Of a DNA stretch of 64,000 nucleotides, positions 16,425 through 24,694 are shown in pieces. The position numbers and the translations under genes are program-made. The notes below the pieces were generated by a model. The model made no database searches. It was not told the origin of the DNA and was given only the letters and a program-made list of their open reading frames with translations. The stretch is from contig NZ_JPRM01000013.1 in assembly GCF_000737695.1 (NCBI RefSeq), positions 1-64,000 on the forward strand, read 5' to 3'. Every line of letters starts with the position of its first letter. Position 1 is the stretch's first letter. Origin of the DNA: Flavobacterium hydatis. GTDB taxonomy: Bacteria > Bacteroidota > Bacteroidia > Flavobacteriales > Flavobacteriaceae.

Positions 16425-17059
16425 TGAAGAATTTAATAATAATAGGAGCAAGAGGATATGGTCGTGAGGTTCATGATCTGGCAAAGCAATGTTCGGGATA
16501 TAATACGGAGTATGTTTTAAAAGGCTTTTTGGATGATAAGTCAGATGCGCTTGCGGGATTTGAAAATTACCCAGAAATTATTTCATCAGTAGAGAGTTAT
16601 GAAATTCAGGATAATGATGTTTTTGTTTGCGCTTTAGGAAGTGTAAAATGGAAAAAGCATTATGTAGAATTGGTTCTTGCTAAAGGAGGGAAGTTTATTA
16701 ATTTAATTCACCCTTCGGTAATTTTAAATACAAATGCTATTCTTGGTAATGGATTAATAGTTTTTATGAATTCCAATATAAGCAACGATTGTGTTATCGA
16801 TGACTTTGTTACCATACAAGGTTTTGTAGGATTAGGACATGATACAAAGTTGGGTAAATGGTCTCATTTAAACGCTTATTGTTTTACAGGAGGGTTTGTG
16901 GTATTAGAAGAAGAAGTTTGTTTAAATACAAGAGCTACAATATTGCCAAACGTCATAGTACGCAAAGGAGCTACAGTTGGCGCAGCAAGTTTAGTTATTA
17001 GAAACGTAAAAGAAGGTACAACAGTTTTTGGAGTTCCAGCTAAAAAGCTTGAATTTTAA
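16424..17059 (+). CDS. NeuD/PglD-family sugar N- or O-acyltransferase
   Basis: A 211-residue protein. The N-terminal Rossmann-like domain (NLIIIGARGYGREV, residues 3-16) is followed by left-handed beta-helix repeats (about residues 95-200, with IGAR/LGN-type turns) and ends in TTVFGVPAKKLEF, as in NeuD and PglD. Relatives transfer acetyl from acetyl-CoA to a UDP- or dTDP-amino sugar. In this operon it may use the acyl-ACP made upstream and the amine made by the divergent aminotransferase. The acyl donor is inferred. Confidence 0.85.
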   Translation: MKNLIIIGARGYGREVHDLAKQCSGYNTEYVLKGFLDDKSDALAGFENYPEIISSVESYEIQDNDVFVCALGSVKWKKHYVELVLAKGGKFINLIHPSVILNTNAILGNGLIVFMNSNISNDCVIDDFVTIQGFVGLGHDTKLGKWSHLNAYCFTGGFVVLEEEVCLNTRATILPNVIVRKGATVGAASLVIRNVKEGTTVFGVPAKKLEF

Positions 17060-17136
17060 ATTAAAAACAAAAGAATCAATTGTCTTGCTGGTAGAAATAT
17101 TGAGGAGATGATTAACTATATATTAGATATAATTTC

Positions 17137-18093
17137 ATGAGAGATCAAAATACCATTATTTCAAGTTGGACAAATAATGATACAAAACCAGTTGTAAGTA
17201 TTTTATGTGATACATATAATCATGAAGGGTTTATCAAGGAAACCCTTGAAGGTTTTTTGAGTCAAGTAACGACATTTCCTTTTGAAATAATTATACATGA
17301 TGATGCTTCTACAGATAAAACTGCGATTATAGTAAAAGAGTTTGTAGATAGATATCCATTAATCATTAAGCCTATCTTCGAAAAAGAAAATCAATATTCT
17401 AAAAAAGTTAATTTTTGGAGTGATCTTACTTTCCCGATGGCGCAAGGAAAGTATATTGCTTTGTGCGAAGGGGATGATTATTGGATAGACTCATCCAAAA
17501 TACAAAAGCAGGTTGATTTCTTAGAAAGCAATGATGATTATGTAATAACATGGACAGATTTTTTTACTAAAAAAGGGACAGAATTAGTTCCTAATGATTT
17601 TAAAGATACTCTGCCTTCAGTTTATACGATTGATTTTGATAATCTATTTGTTCCTTATTGTACGTATACTTTAACTTGTCTTTTTAGAAAAACTGCTGTT
17701 GATCCGCTTGATTATAAAAAGTTTACTTACGGAAAAGATAATACACTTTATGCTTTGGCATTATGTCACGGAAAAGGCGCTTACATGAATTTTCAAGGAG
17801 CTGTTTATAGATGGCATCCGGGAGGAATATATTCTTTAAAAACAGCTTTCTTTCAGCGATATTCATCATATCTCAATCTAAAAGAAATATATGAATGCAT
17901 TCCAGAAGCTAGAACAAAGAATGTAGCAAAAACTATGAATTCGTTATTGAAATACTCGGCACAAGAAGCTTTAAAATTAGTTAAAGATAAAAATCAGGAT
18001 AAAACAGAACCTAAAAAAGCAATTAAAGAATTTTTAGCGAATGCTGGTTTTTTAACTAAGATAAAATTTCTTTGGCGTTATATTAAAGCCTGA
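17137..18093 (+). CDS. Family 2 glycosyltransferase
   Basis: A 318-residue GT2 enzyme. The N-terminal VSILCDTYNHEGFIKETLEG (about residues 23-42), HDDASTDKT and CEGDDYW segments give the nucleotide-sugar and metal-binding motifs. No membrane segment is apparent. It starts 77 bp after the NeuD-like gene and is probably the last gene on that strand in the operon. It resembles transferases of O-antigen or capsule clusters. Donor and acceptor cannot be told. Confidence 0.85.
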   Translation: MRDQNTIISSWTNNDTKPVVSILCDTYNHEGFIKETLEGFLSQVTTFPFEIIIHDDASTDKTAIIVKEFVDRYPLIIKPIFEKENQYSKKVNFWSDLTFPMAQGKYIALCEGDDYWIDSSKIQKQVDFLESNDDYVITWTDFFTKKGTELVPNDFKDTLPSVYTIDFDNLFVPYCTYTLTCLFRKTAVDPLDYKKFTYGKDNTLYALALCHGKGAYMNFQGAVYRWHPGGIYSLKTAFFQRYSSYLNLKEIYECIPEARTKNVAKTMNSLLKYSAQEALKLVKDKNQDKTEPKKAIKEFLANAGFLTKIKFLWRYIKA

Positions 18094-19110
18094 TTATTTC
18101 TTTAGGTTAAATATAGATTTAAACAAAAGAACAATTTTATCTAATGTATTGATTTTCTGAAAAAGTACCTTCTCGTTTTTTCTTAAATGGTTATAATAAG
18201 AAAGATTGTATTTACTAGCATTACGAATGGTACGTATTAATGTTCTTTCTATGTGTTCTTCAAGTTCAGGATGATCAAAATTTTTCAGCTTTACATTTTG
18301 CGAAAGCAGAAATTTTGAAGCATTTATAACTTCAATAACTTCATCAGGAAGAAGTCCTCTTTTTACTGAAACGGCGTTTATATAAAAGTCTATTTTGGCA
18401 TCTACAGGATCTATTCCAAATTCAGTCATTTGGTTTGCTTTTACTCTTTTTATAGACTTGTTTACATTATCAATTTTTGTTTTGCTAATGTTGTTGTTAT
18501 GTAGTCTGTAATTTAATAAAGATTCCTGGATATTATGAAACTTAGTTTTAGGTAATAATCTGCTCCATAAATCATAATCTTCGACAGGAACATAATCATT
18601 ATTGAATTCTAAACCAGATAAAGCTTCTTTTTTTAGCATTACCGTTGGATTTCCAATACCGCAGCTATGTAAAAATGAAATTTTTATATGATCATGATCT
18701 TCACCATGTCTGATAACCTTATTTTTCTTTGATCCAAAAAATGTAAACCAGGTTCCACATACTCCAATCTCAGGATTGTTTTTTAGGACTTCTACTTGTT
18801 TCTCAAAGCGAGTTGGTAAAGCAATATCGTCTGCATCCATAAGAGCAATAAAATCGCCTTTTGCAATTTGCATTCCTTCGTTTCTAAGGTTTGCAGGACC
18901 AACGTTTATTTTTTTGTCAATTATAACAATTCTAGAATCTTTCTGCTGGCATTGTTTAATTACTTCTAAACTATTATCAGTAGATTTATCATTCAGGATT
19001 AGTAATTCGAAGTCAGTATAAGTTTGGTTTAGAATGCTTTCTATGCTTTCTTTTAAAAAAGACTCTGCATTATATACGGGCATTATAACAGAGATTTTTG
19101 GAGTGTGCAT
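18094..19110 (-). CDS. Family 2 glycosyltransferase
   Basis: A 338-residue GT2 enzyme with ISVIMPVYNAESFLKESIES at residues 6-25, NDKSTDNSLE and the DxD-type ALMDADDIALP near residue 94. A C-terminal helical part of 130 residues follows. It is convergent with the preceding glycosyltransferase with no spacing between stops, and has its own TAnnTTTG box 26 bp upstream (19136-19143). It probably acts in lipooligosaccharide or O-chain assembly. Confidence 0.85.
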   Translation of the reverse strand: MHTPKISVIMPVYNAESFLKESIESILNQTYTDFELLILNDKSTDNSLEVIKQCQQKDSRIVIIDKKINVGPANLRNEGMQIAKGDFIALMDADDIALPTRFEKQVEVLKNNPEIGVCGTWFTFFGSKKNKVIRHGEDHDHIKISFLHSCGIGNPTVMLKKEALSGLEFNNDYVPVEDYDLWSRLLPKTKFHNIQESLLNYRLHNNNISKTKIDNVNKSIKRVKANQMTEFGIDPVDAKIDFYINAVSVKRGLLPDEVIEVINASKFLLSQNVKLKNFDHPELEEHIERTLIRTIRNASKYNLSYYNHLRKNEKVLFQKINTLDKIVLLFKSIFNLKK

Positions 19111-19135
19111 GATATTTGTTATTAACAGAAAAAGG

Positions 19136-19143
19136 CAAATATA
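19136..19143 (-). promoter_or_regulatory. TAnnTTTG box before a glycosyltransferase
   Basis: On the minus strand this reads TATATTTG, 26 bp before the ATG at 19110. Confidence 0.45.
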
Positions 19144-19198
19144 TAATATTACTTTTTCAATTGTGGTTAGCTCTAAAAATAATTTTAATTAATATTAG

Positions 19199-19206
19199 TA
19201 CATTTG
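19199..19206 (+). promoter_or_regulatory. TAnnTTTG box before the 19.2-kb gene
   Basis: TACATTTG lies 19 bp before the ATG at 19226. Confidence 0.5.
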
Positions 19207-19225
19207 TGCCTATAAAAATAAATAA

Positions 19226-20089
19226 ATGAAAAAAATTCAAGTTGGCTTTTTGGTTTCTTATGATTATAGTTATCTTAAAACTGCTCTTCCTCAGGTGTAT
19301 AAAGAATCGGATTCGATTTTTTTAGCAATTGATAAAGAAAGAAAAACTTGGAAAGGGGAGTCTTTTATTATAGAAGACGAATTTTTTCAATGGATTAAAT
19401 CGGTAGATGTAGATTCAAAAATCCAAATTATAGAAGAAAATTTTTATTGCCCAGAGTTAAGCAGCATGGAATGCGAAGTTCGTGAGCGTAAAATATTGTC
19501 AGAAAAAATGGGTATTGGTAATTGGTTAATCCAATTAGATTGTGATGAGTATTTTTTGGAGTTCAAAAAATTTATCGCTTTTTTAAGAACTAAAGATCAT
19601 TTTCTTGACAACCCGAAGAAAAATCAAATTCAAATATCACCTTATCTTGTAAATCTTTATAAAAGAGTTGATACTGGGATGTTGTATGTTGAGAAAACAT
19701 CGAAAGTTATTGTAGCTACAAATTATCCAAGTTATAAAATTGGAAGAAGAACACGTAAGAGAGTAATTTATTACAAAGGATTGGTTCTTCACGAATGTAT
19801 ATCACGCTCAAAGGAAGAACTAGAAATGAAGTTTAGTAATTGGGGGCATGATTTTGAGATAAATAAAAAGGCACTTATTGAAAAGTGGGAAAGTGTAAAT
19901 GAGCATAATTACAAAACCATATTCGATTTTTATTATTTAGAGCCTGAAAGATGGAAAAGACTAGCTTTTGTTAAAGGAAGTACGTTTGAAGAAATAAAAG
20001 AAAATCTAGATTTAGAAAAGATAATGCCTTCGTCTTTTTTTATATGGAAGAAAAACTTTGGACAATGGTTTAAAGATTTCTTCGTGTAA
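19226..20089 (+). CDS. Glycosyltransferase-like protein of unknown specificity
   Basis: A 287-residue soluble protein with GT2-like features. VGFLVSYDYSYLKTALPQVY opens it in place of the usual VSVI-TYN, and a DxDE metal-binding motif occurs in NWLIQLDCDEYFLEF near residue 107. The C-terminal part has VLHECISRSKEELEMKF, resembling the acceptor region of WaaE-like enzymes. It has its own promoter box and a hairpin terminator, so it is a single-gene unit in the glycan region. Enzyme activity is inferred from the motif and context. Confidence 0.7.
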   Translation: MKKIQVGFLVSYDYSYLKTALPQVYKESDSIFLAIDKERKTWKGESFIIEDEFFQWIKSVDVDSKIQIIEENFYCPELSSMECEVRERKILSEKMGIGNWLIQLDCDEYFLEFKKFIAFLRTKDHFLDNPKKNQIQISPYLVNLYKRVDTGMLYVEKTSKVIVATNYPSYKIGRRTRKRVIYYKGLVLHECISRSKEELEMKFSNWGHDFEINKKALIEKWESVNEHNYKTIFDFYYLEPERWKRLAFVKGSTFEEIKENLDLEKIMPSSFFIWKKNFGQWFKDFFV

Positions 20090-20120
20090 TTTTATATATA
20101 AAATTTAAATAGTATCAAGT

Positions 20121-20151
20121 AACAGCAAGTTTTTAGTCAAGACTTGCTGTT
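20121..20151 (+). terminator. Hairpin after the 19.2-kb gene
   Basis: AACAGCAAGT (20121-20130) pairs with ACTTGCTGTT (20142-20151) with an 11-base loop, followed by a T-rich stretch. Confidence 0.7.
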
Positions 20152-20190
20152 TCTTTATAATTTATTTCATTTATGAAAACAGCATATTAA

Positions 20191-20221
20191 TTTGAAGTGT
20201 TAACTTCTATGCGTATTTTTG
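20191..20221 (+). promoter_or_regulatory. Two-part promoter before the WaaP-like kinase
   Basis: TTTG (20191-20194) and TATTTTTG (20214-20221) are separated by 19 bp, close to the Bacteroidota -33/-7 layout. The ATG is at 20244. Confidence 0.55.
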
Positions 20222-20243
20222 TTTTTGTATAAAAATCTCTTAA

Positions 20244-21008
20244 ATGAATTTCAAAATAAATCCGGTTTTTGCTAACGAGACAACATCAATACTTGATAAG
20301 ATTAAAGCATTTAATAATTCAGGTACTCTTTTAGGTAATGGTCAGCGTAATGTTATTAAATTATTTGATTTAAATGATAAGGTCGTTAATATAAAGTCAT
20401 TTAAAATTCCCAATTTAATAAATAAAATAGCCTACAAGTATTTTCGAAAGTCTAAAGCTAGGCGTTCTTTTGAGTATGCTACAATTTTATTAGAAAAAGG
20501 AATTGGAACACCGTTGCCAATTGCTTATTTAGAGAATTATAATTGGTTAGGGCTAAGAGATAGCTATTATGCTAGCGAGCATTTAATAACCGAACTTACT
20601 TTTAGAGAACTTGTAGAGATTCCTGATTATCCAGATCACGAAAATATTTTGAGACAATTTACCCGATTTAGTTTTGGTTTACATGAAAAAGGAATAGAAT
20701 TTTTAGATCATTCTCCCGGTAATACATTAATCAAAAAAAATGTAGATGGAAATTATAGTTTTTTCTTGGTAGATTTAAATAGAATGGAATTTCATAATTC
20801 TATGAGTTTTGAAATGCGAATGAAGAATTTATGTAGATTGACACCTGTTAAAGAAATGGTTGCTGTAATGAGTAACGAATACGCTAAACTATACGGTGAA
20901 TCTGAGCAAAAAATATTCAATACGTTATGGAAATATACTTCAGATTTCCAGGAGCATTTTTATAGGAAAAAACGATTAAAAAAGAAACTTAAATTCTGGA
21001 AGAAATAA
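20244..21008 (+). CDS. WaaP/Kdo-kinase-like protein
   Basis: A 254-residue protein with a lipopolysaccharide-kinase-like fold. A glycine-rich start (GTLLGNGQRNVIKLF) is followed by a candidate ATP lysine in VVNIKSFKIPN, a catalytic-loop equivalent in EFLDHSPGNTLI and a metal-binding FLVDLNRMEF. The usual HRD or HGD-type loop is replaced by DHSPGN, which keeps the Asn. The C-terminus is very basic (RKKRLKKKLKFWKK), fitting contact with membrane phospholipid. It would phosphorylate a Kdo or heptose of the core oligosaccharide. It forms its own unit with promoter and terminator inside the glycosyltransferase region. Confidence 0.78.
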   Translation: MNFKINPVFANETTSILDKIKAFNNSGTLLGNGQRNVIKLFDLNDKVVNIKSFKIPNLINKIAYKYFRKSKARRSFEYATILLEKGIGTPLPIAYLENYNWLGLRDSYYASEHLITELTFRELVEIPDYPDHENILRQFTRFSFGLHEKGIEFLDHSPGNTLIKKNVDGNYSFFLVDLNRMEFHNSMSFEMRMKNLCRLTPVKEMVAVMSNEYAKLYGESEQKIFNTLWKYTSDFQEHFYRKKRLKKKLKFWKK

Positions 21009-21083
21009 TCAGAACTTTTTTTTGTTTATACTCATGAAAATAATATTGAAATATTAAGGTAGATTGCTTTTTTTTTCTTAATC

Positions 21084-21115
21084 AACTCGTTTTTTTTAGA
21101 CAAACGAGTTTTTTT
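21084..21115 (+). terminator. Hairpin-T terminator after the WaaP-like gene
   Basis: AACTCGTTT (21084-21092) pairs with AAACGAGTT (21102-21110) and is followed by a run of T to 21115. Confidence 0.85.
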
Positions 21116-21174
21116 GTAGAAATAATTTACAAACTATTTTTTAGAGATATATAATTGTAACAAAAGATTAAGGA

Positions 21175-21201
21175 TTGGCTAATCAAAAAGTTATATTTTT
21201 G
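21175..21201 (+). promoter_or_regulatory. Two-part promoter before a WaaE-like gene
   Basis: TTG (21175-21177) and TATTTTTG (21194-21201) are separated by 16 bp. The GTG that could start an extended protein at 21201 lies on this box, so the ATG at 21225 is preferred. Confidence 0.5.
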
Positions 21202-21224
21202 TGTTTCATATATTAAATTTTAAA

Positions 21225-21974
21225 ATGAAGATTAGTGGATTGATTATTACTTTCAATGAAGAAAAAAATATAGGAAAATGTATTGATGCTTTATTTAGAA
21301 TCTGCGACGAAATAATTGTTGTTGATTCTTTTAGTAAAGACAAAACAGCCTCTATTGCAAAAGAAAAAGGAGCAATTGTTATTGAGCAATCTTTTTTGGG
21401 AGATGGACCACAACGTACATATGGTTTGTCATATTGCAAGAATGATTGGATTCTTAATCTTGATGCTGATGAATTTTTAGATAAAGACGCTGAAGACTTT
21501 ATTTTAAAAGAAAAATATTTAGAAGATAATTATGATGCTTTTAGTTTTAGAGTAAAAAACTTTTTGGGAGATAAACTTATAGATTTCTCAGGCTGGTATC
21601 CAGATTATAAAGTTCGTTTTTTTAATAAAAAATCAGCCCATCCTTCTAGTTCGATTGTGCATCAAAGCATAGTAACTCGAAGAGAAAAAAAAGTACCAGT
21701 GCATATTCTTCATTACGGCTGGGAATCACTAGAGCAAATTATTTCAAAGAAAAACCAATATTCTACTTGGCATGCTCAGCAACTTTTTGACCAAGGAATA
21801 AGAATAACGTTTTTTAAGCCTGTACTTAATGGAACTGTTGCCTTTGTTCGTTGTTATTTTTTTAAGAGAGGTATCTTTAATGGAATAGATGGATTATCAA
21901 TTGCAATGATTCAGAGTTTTTTTTCTTATATGAAGTATGCTAAACTTTTAAAGCTTCAAAAACGAAAAGTATAA
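21225..21974 (+). CDS. WaaE/KdtX-like family 2 glycosyltransferase
   Basis: About 249 residues from ATG 21225 (MKISGLIITFNEEKNIGKC). It has VDSFSKDKTASIA, the conserved QRTYGLSYCKNDWILNLDADEF with an intact DAD metal site, and a C-terminal segment with FFKRGIFNGIDGLSIAM that may touch the membrane. WaaE-like enzymes add glucose or another sugar to the inner core. It is one of three paralogues within 4.2 kb; the others are on the minus strand at 23136-23909 and 24686-25423. It is convergent with the GT9 gene 14 bp away. Confidence 0.88.
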   Translation: MKISGLIITFNEEKNIGKCIDALFRICDEIIVVDSFSKDKTASIAKEKGAIVIEQSFLGDGPQRTYGLSYCKNDWILNLDADEFLDKDAEDFILKEKYLEDNYDAFSFRVKNFLGDKLIDFSGWYPDYKVRFFNKKSAHPSSSIVHQSIVTRREKKVPVHILHYGWESLEQIISKKNQYSTWHAQQLFDQGIRITFFKPVLNGTVAFVRCYFFKRGIFNGIDGLSIAMIQSFFSYMKYAKLLKLQKRKV

Positions 21975-21988
21975 AATTTATCAGATTT

Positions 21989-23056
21989 TTAAAGATTTCG
22001 TGTCATGAAAAAATCAATCTGACTCTTAAATAATTCAGGATTAAAATCTTGATAGAATAAAGCCGAATTACTTTTAATTTCCTTGTGTAAAATGTTATTA
22101 ATTAATTCAGGTTTAAAGTCATTTAAATGTACCGAAATGTTTTGCAATCCATCCTCGAAGGTTGCCCAGTCATTTTTCTCTACATAAGGTGAAAATATTG
22201 TAAAAGAAGGCTTGTTTAATGCTTTTGCCATGTTAATTGCTCCACCATCATTTCCTATAATTATATCACATTGATTCATTATACCAATAAATGATCTTAG
22301 GTTGCTACCTAATAAATCAAAATGTATTTTCTCTTGTGTACTTTTTGAGCATAAATCGAATACTTTTTGAGCGTCTTCAATTTGATTTGGGAAATAATTA
22401 AAAAGTATCGTTACGTCTTTATTTTCTGCAACATAGTCTACGACTTTCGCCATATATTCTAGAGGATATGTTTTTGATTTTTCACTTCCCAAAAGACTTA
22501 TCATCACAATTTTACGATCCTTACTTACTTTATGTTTGTCTAATAATGCAATTGCTTCCTGATCCTCTTCTTTGCTTACATACAATTTAGGAAAAGGGTC
22601 TATTGATGCATTATCGATATTAAGAGGTTTAAGTAATATAATTCTATTGTCTATTGCATATCCATATTTCGTTTCGTCATTACTCACAAGTCGTTTCATA
22701 TTGTGATTGTAGAATAAAGAAGAATACCATTTGTGGTATGATATCTTATATTCGGCACCAGAGAATATTGTTATTAAATTAGTCTCTAATTTGCCATATA
22801 CATCGATTAATATGTCATACTTATTAGATCTGATTTTAAAAATAAACTTAAATAATGATGAGTATGATTTTCTTATTTTCTCTTCTAATACAATTACAGA
22901 ATCAATATTTGGATTACCTATTAAAACATCTGTGCAATTAGAGTAACACATAAAATCGATAGTCGATTCTGGGTATTTCTTTTTTAGATTGTTGCATAGA
23001 ATTGTGCTAATAAGTACATCACCAATTCTTTTTTGTTGTATAACTAATATTTTCAT
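21989..23056 (-). CDS. Heptosyltransferase-like GT9 enzyme
   Basis: A 355-residue GT9 protein. MKILVIQQKRIGDVLISTIL is the typical N-terminus with the catalytic acid Asp13. The C-terminal donor-binding part has IGNDGGAINMAKALNKPSF near residues 270-290. Relatives (WaaC, WaaF, WaaQ) add heptose to lipopolysaccharide core. Many Bacteroidota lack core heptose, so the sugar may differ. It probably follows the WaaE-like gene at 23136-23909 in the same direction. Confidence 0.88.
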   Translation of the reverse strand: MKILVIQQKRIGDVLISTILCNNLKKKYPESTIDFMCYSNCTDVLIGNPNIDSVIVLEEKIRKSYSSLFKFIFKIRSNKYDILIDVYGKLETNLITIFSGAEYKISYHKWYSSLFYNHNMKRLVSNDETKYGYAIDNRIILLKPLNIDNASIDPFPKLYVSKEEDQEAIALLDKHKVSKDRKIVMISLLGSEKSKTYPLEYMAKVVDYVAENKDVTILFNYFPNQIEDAQKVFDLCSKSTQEKIHFDLLGSNLRSFIGIMNQCDIIIGNDGGAINMAKALNKPSFTIFSPYVEKNDWATFEDGLQNISVHLNDFKPELINNILHKEIKSNSALFYQDFNPELFKSQIDFFMTRNL

Positions 23057-23135
23057 TATTTGGGGACGAGTTTAATAAAAAACCGGATTATGTTTTTGTT
23101 GGATTCTAGGGGCAAAAATAGCGATTTAAAAGGGA

Positions 23136-23909
23136 TTATTCCATTTTATTGTGTGCTAACCAAAGAATCAAATAGCGTTTTAATACTGCAAATGAGTTTA
23201 TGTAGGCAAGAATGTAACCTTCTTTACCATCAAGAAATCCCAAACGAATAAAATATTGATTCATGAAACTGAAAAAAGGTTTCATTAAAAAATGATAAAA
23301 ATTTGGTTTTACATTTTTAGCATACAATTCCAGAGCTTCTTTTTTGCTTAATAAGCTTAACTGGTAATTGTATTCATCAAAACTCTTATAAGCATAAGAG
23401 TCTATTCGGTTTTTTAATAAATTAGATCCTCCAAATAATGTTATGGATGGGTTACTTTCTTCATTACTAGAAAATGAATGTCTTTTTTTATCAAAAAGAA
23501 AAATTCTTTTTTTGTTATTAAATTCGCCATGTTCTATTTTTTTTTTAAAGAAAAACAGCGTTTGTTTAATGTAGTATAGAGGATTACTTTTTGGATCAGA
23601 AATTTTGGTTAAAATTTCGTCTTTAAGTTCAGGCGAGATATATTCATTTATGTCTAGCAGTAGTATCCAATCATTTTGTGCCTGATTTATAGCTAGATTT
23701 TGTTGTTGCGCTTTATTATCGGTAGTTTGTATAATAACAGTTGCGCCAAGTTCTTTTGCAATAGCAACTGTTTTATCTGTGCTATTGTTATCTATAAGGA
23801 TAATTTCATGAGCAAACGACACATTCTCAATAAGTTTCTTTATGTTGTTTTCTTCGTTAAAACAAAATGCCAAAACGCTAATTTTGGGAACTATTACATT
23901 TTGAGACAT
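23136..23909 (-). CDS. WaaE-like glycosyltransferase with altered DxD
   Basis: About 257 residues from ATG 23909 (MSQNVIVPKISVLAFCFNEE). An upstream in-frame start at 23978 would overlap the divergent deacetylase gene and its promoter. It has IDNNSTDKTVAIAKELGA and a QQQNLAINQAQNDWILLLD segment. Where its two paralogues carry DADE, this one has DINE, so one metal-binding acid is replaced. The C-terminal YFIRLGFLDGKEGYILA matches the family. Activity may be retained or lost. It lies 79 bp upstream of the GT9 gene on the same strand. Confidence 0.82.
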   Translation of the reverse strand: MSQNVIVPKISVLAFCFNEENNIKKLIENVSFAHEIILIDNNSTDKTVAIAKELGATVIIQTTDNKAQQQNLAINQAQNDWILLLDINEYISPELKDEILTKISDPKSNPLYYIKQTLFFFKKKIEHGEFNNKKRIFLFDKKRHSFSSNEESNPSITLFGGSNLLKNRIDSYAYKSFDEYNYQLSLLSKKEALELYAKNVKPNFYHFLMKPFFSFMNQYFIRLGFLDGKEGYILAYINSFAVLKRYLILWLAHNKME

Positions 23910-23947
23910 AAAATCAATTTTGTGCAATATTAATAATTTTAGATTTA

Positions 23948-23955
23948 TAACTTTG
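23948..23955 (+). promoter_or_regulatory. TAnnTTTG box before the deacetylase
   Basis: TAACTTTG lies 16 bp before the ATG at 23972. Confidence 0.5.
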
Positions 23956-23971
23956 TATAAAATCAAACAAA

Positions 23972-24694
23972 ATGTCAAGACTCCCTATTTTAATGTATCA
24001 TAATATTTGTCAATCTGAAAATGAAAGTAATAAGTTGACAGTCTCAGTTCAGAAACTAGAACAACAATTTCAGTATTTGAAAGACAATAATTATGAAACA
24101 TTTCATTTTGCAGAATTAGAAAAAATGAAATCTATTCCTAAAAAGAGTATTGTTCTTACTTTTGATGATGTTACGGTGAATCAGCTTGTTTTTGCTGCTC
24201 CATTATTAGAAAAATTCAATTTAAAAGCTAGTTTTTTTATTCCCTTTTCATATATAGGAAAAACAGATTTATGGAACGAAAAATCAGCATCTTTGGGCGA
24301 AAAAATCATGACAATTGAACAATTAAAAGGGTTAAACGATAGGATAGAATTGGGATATCATTCATATGAGCATAAAAAATATAGTTTATTATCTGCCTCA
24401 GAAATAGAAAATGATTTTCTAAAGTGTGAAGAGGTGATTAAAAATAATGATTTAAAAGTATATCCAGCATTGGCTTATCCATATGGTAATTATCCTAAAA
24501 AAGGTGATGAAAATGATCAGTTTAAACGTCTAGTTGCAAAGAATAAAATAAAGTTCGGTTTAAAAATAGGTAATCGTCCCAATAACTTTCCTTTTAAGGA
24601 TAACTATGAAATCAAGCGAATAGACATTAAAGGTCATGATAGCTTGATGACTTTTAGGTTAAAAATAAAATTTGGTAAATTAAAGTTATTCTAG
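23972..24694 (+). CDS. Polysaccharide deacetylase family protein
   Basis: A 240-residue NodB-homology protein. It starts ILMYHNICQ, has the catalytic and metal acids in VLTFDDVTVN near residue 65, the metal histidines in LGYHSYEHKKYS near residue 130, and the third motif in ALAYPYGNYPKK near residue 168. No signal peptide is visible, so it acts in the cytoplasm or at the inner face on a lipid-linked sugar. It would remove acetyl from an N-acetyl sugar. Its end overlaps the convergent WaaE-like gene by nine bases. Confidence 0.88.
   Translation: MSRLPILMYHNICQSENESNKLTVSVQKLEQQFQYLKDNNYETFHFAELEKMKSIPKKSIVLTFDDVTVNQLVFAAPLLEKFNLKASFFIPFSYIGKTDLWNEKSASLGEKIMTIEQLKGLNDRIELGYHSYEHKKYSLLSASEIENDFLKCEEVIKNNDLKVYPALAYPYGNYPKKGDENDQFKRLVAKNKIKFGLKIGNRPNNFPFKDNYEIKRIDIKGHDSLMTFRLKIKFGKLKLF

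Noticed and set aside
23060-23251. Small plus-strand frame at the end of the glycosyltransferase at 23136
   Set aside because: It is antisense to a conserved protein and has no signal, motif or promoter.
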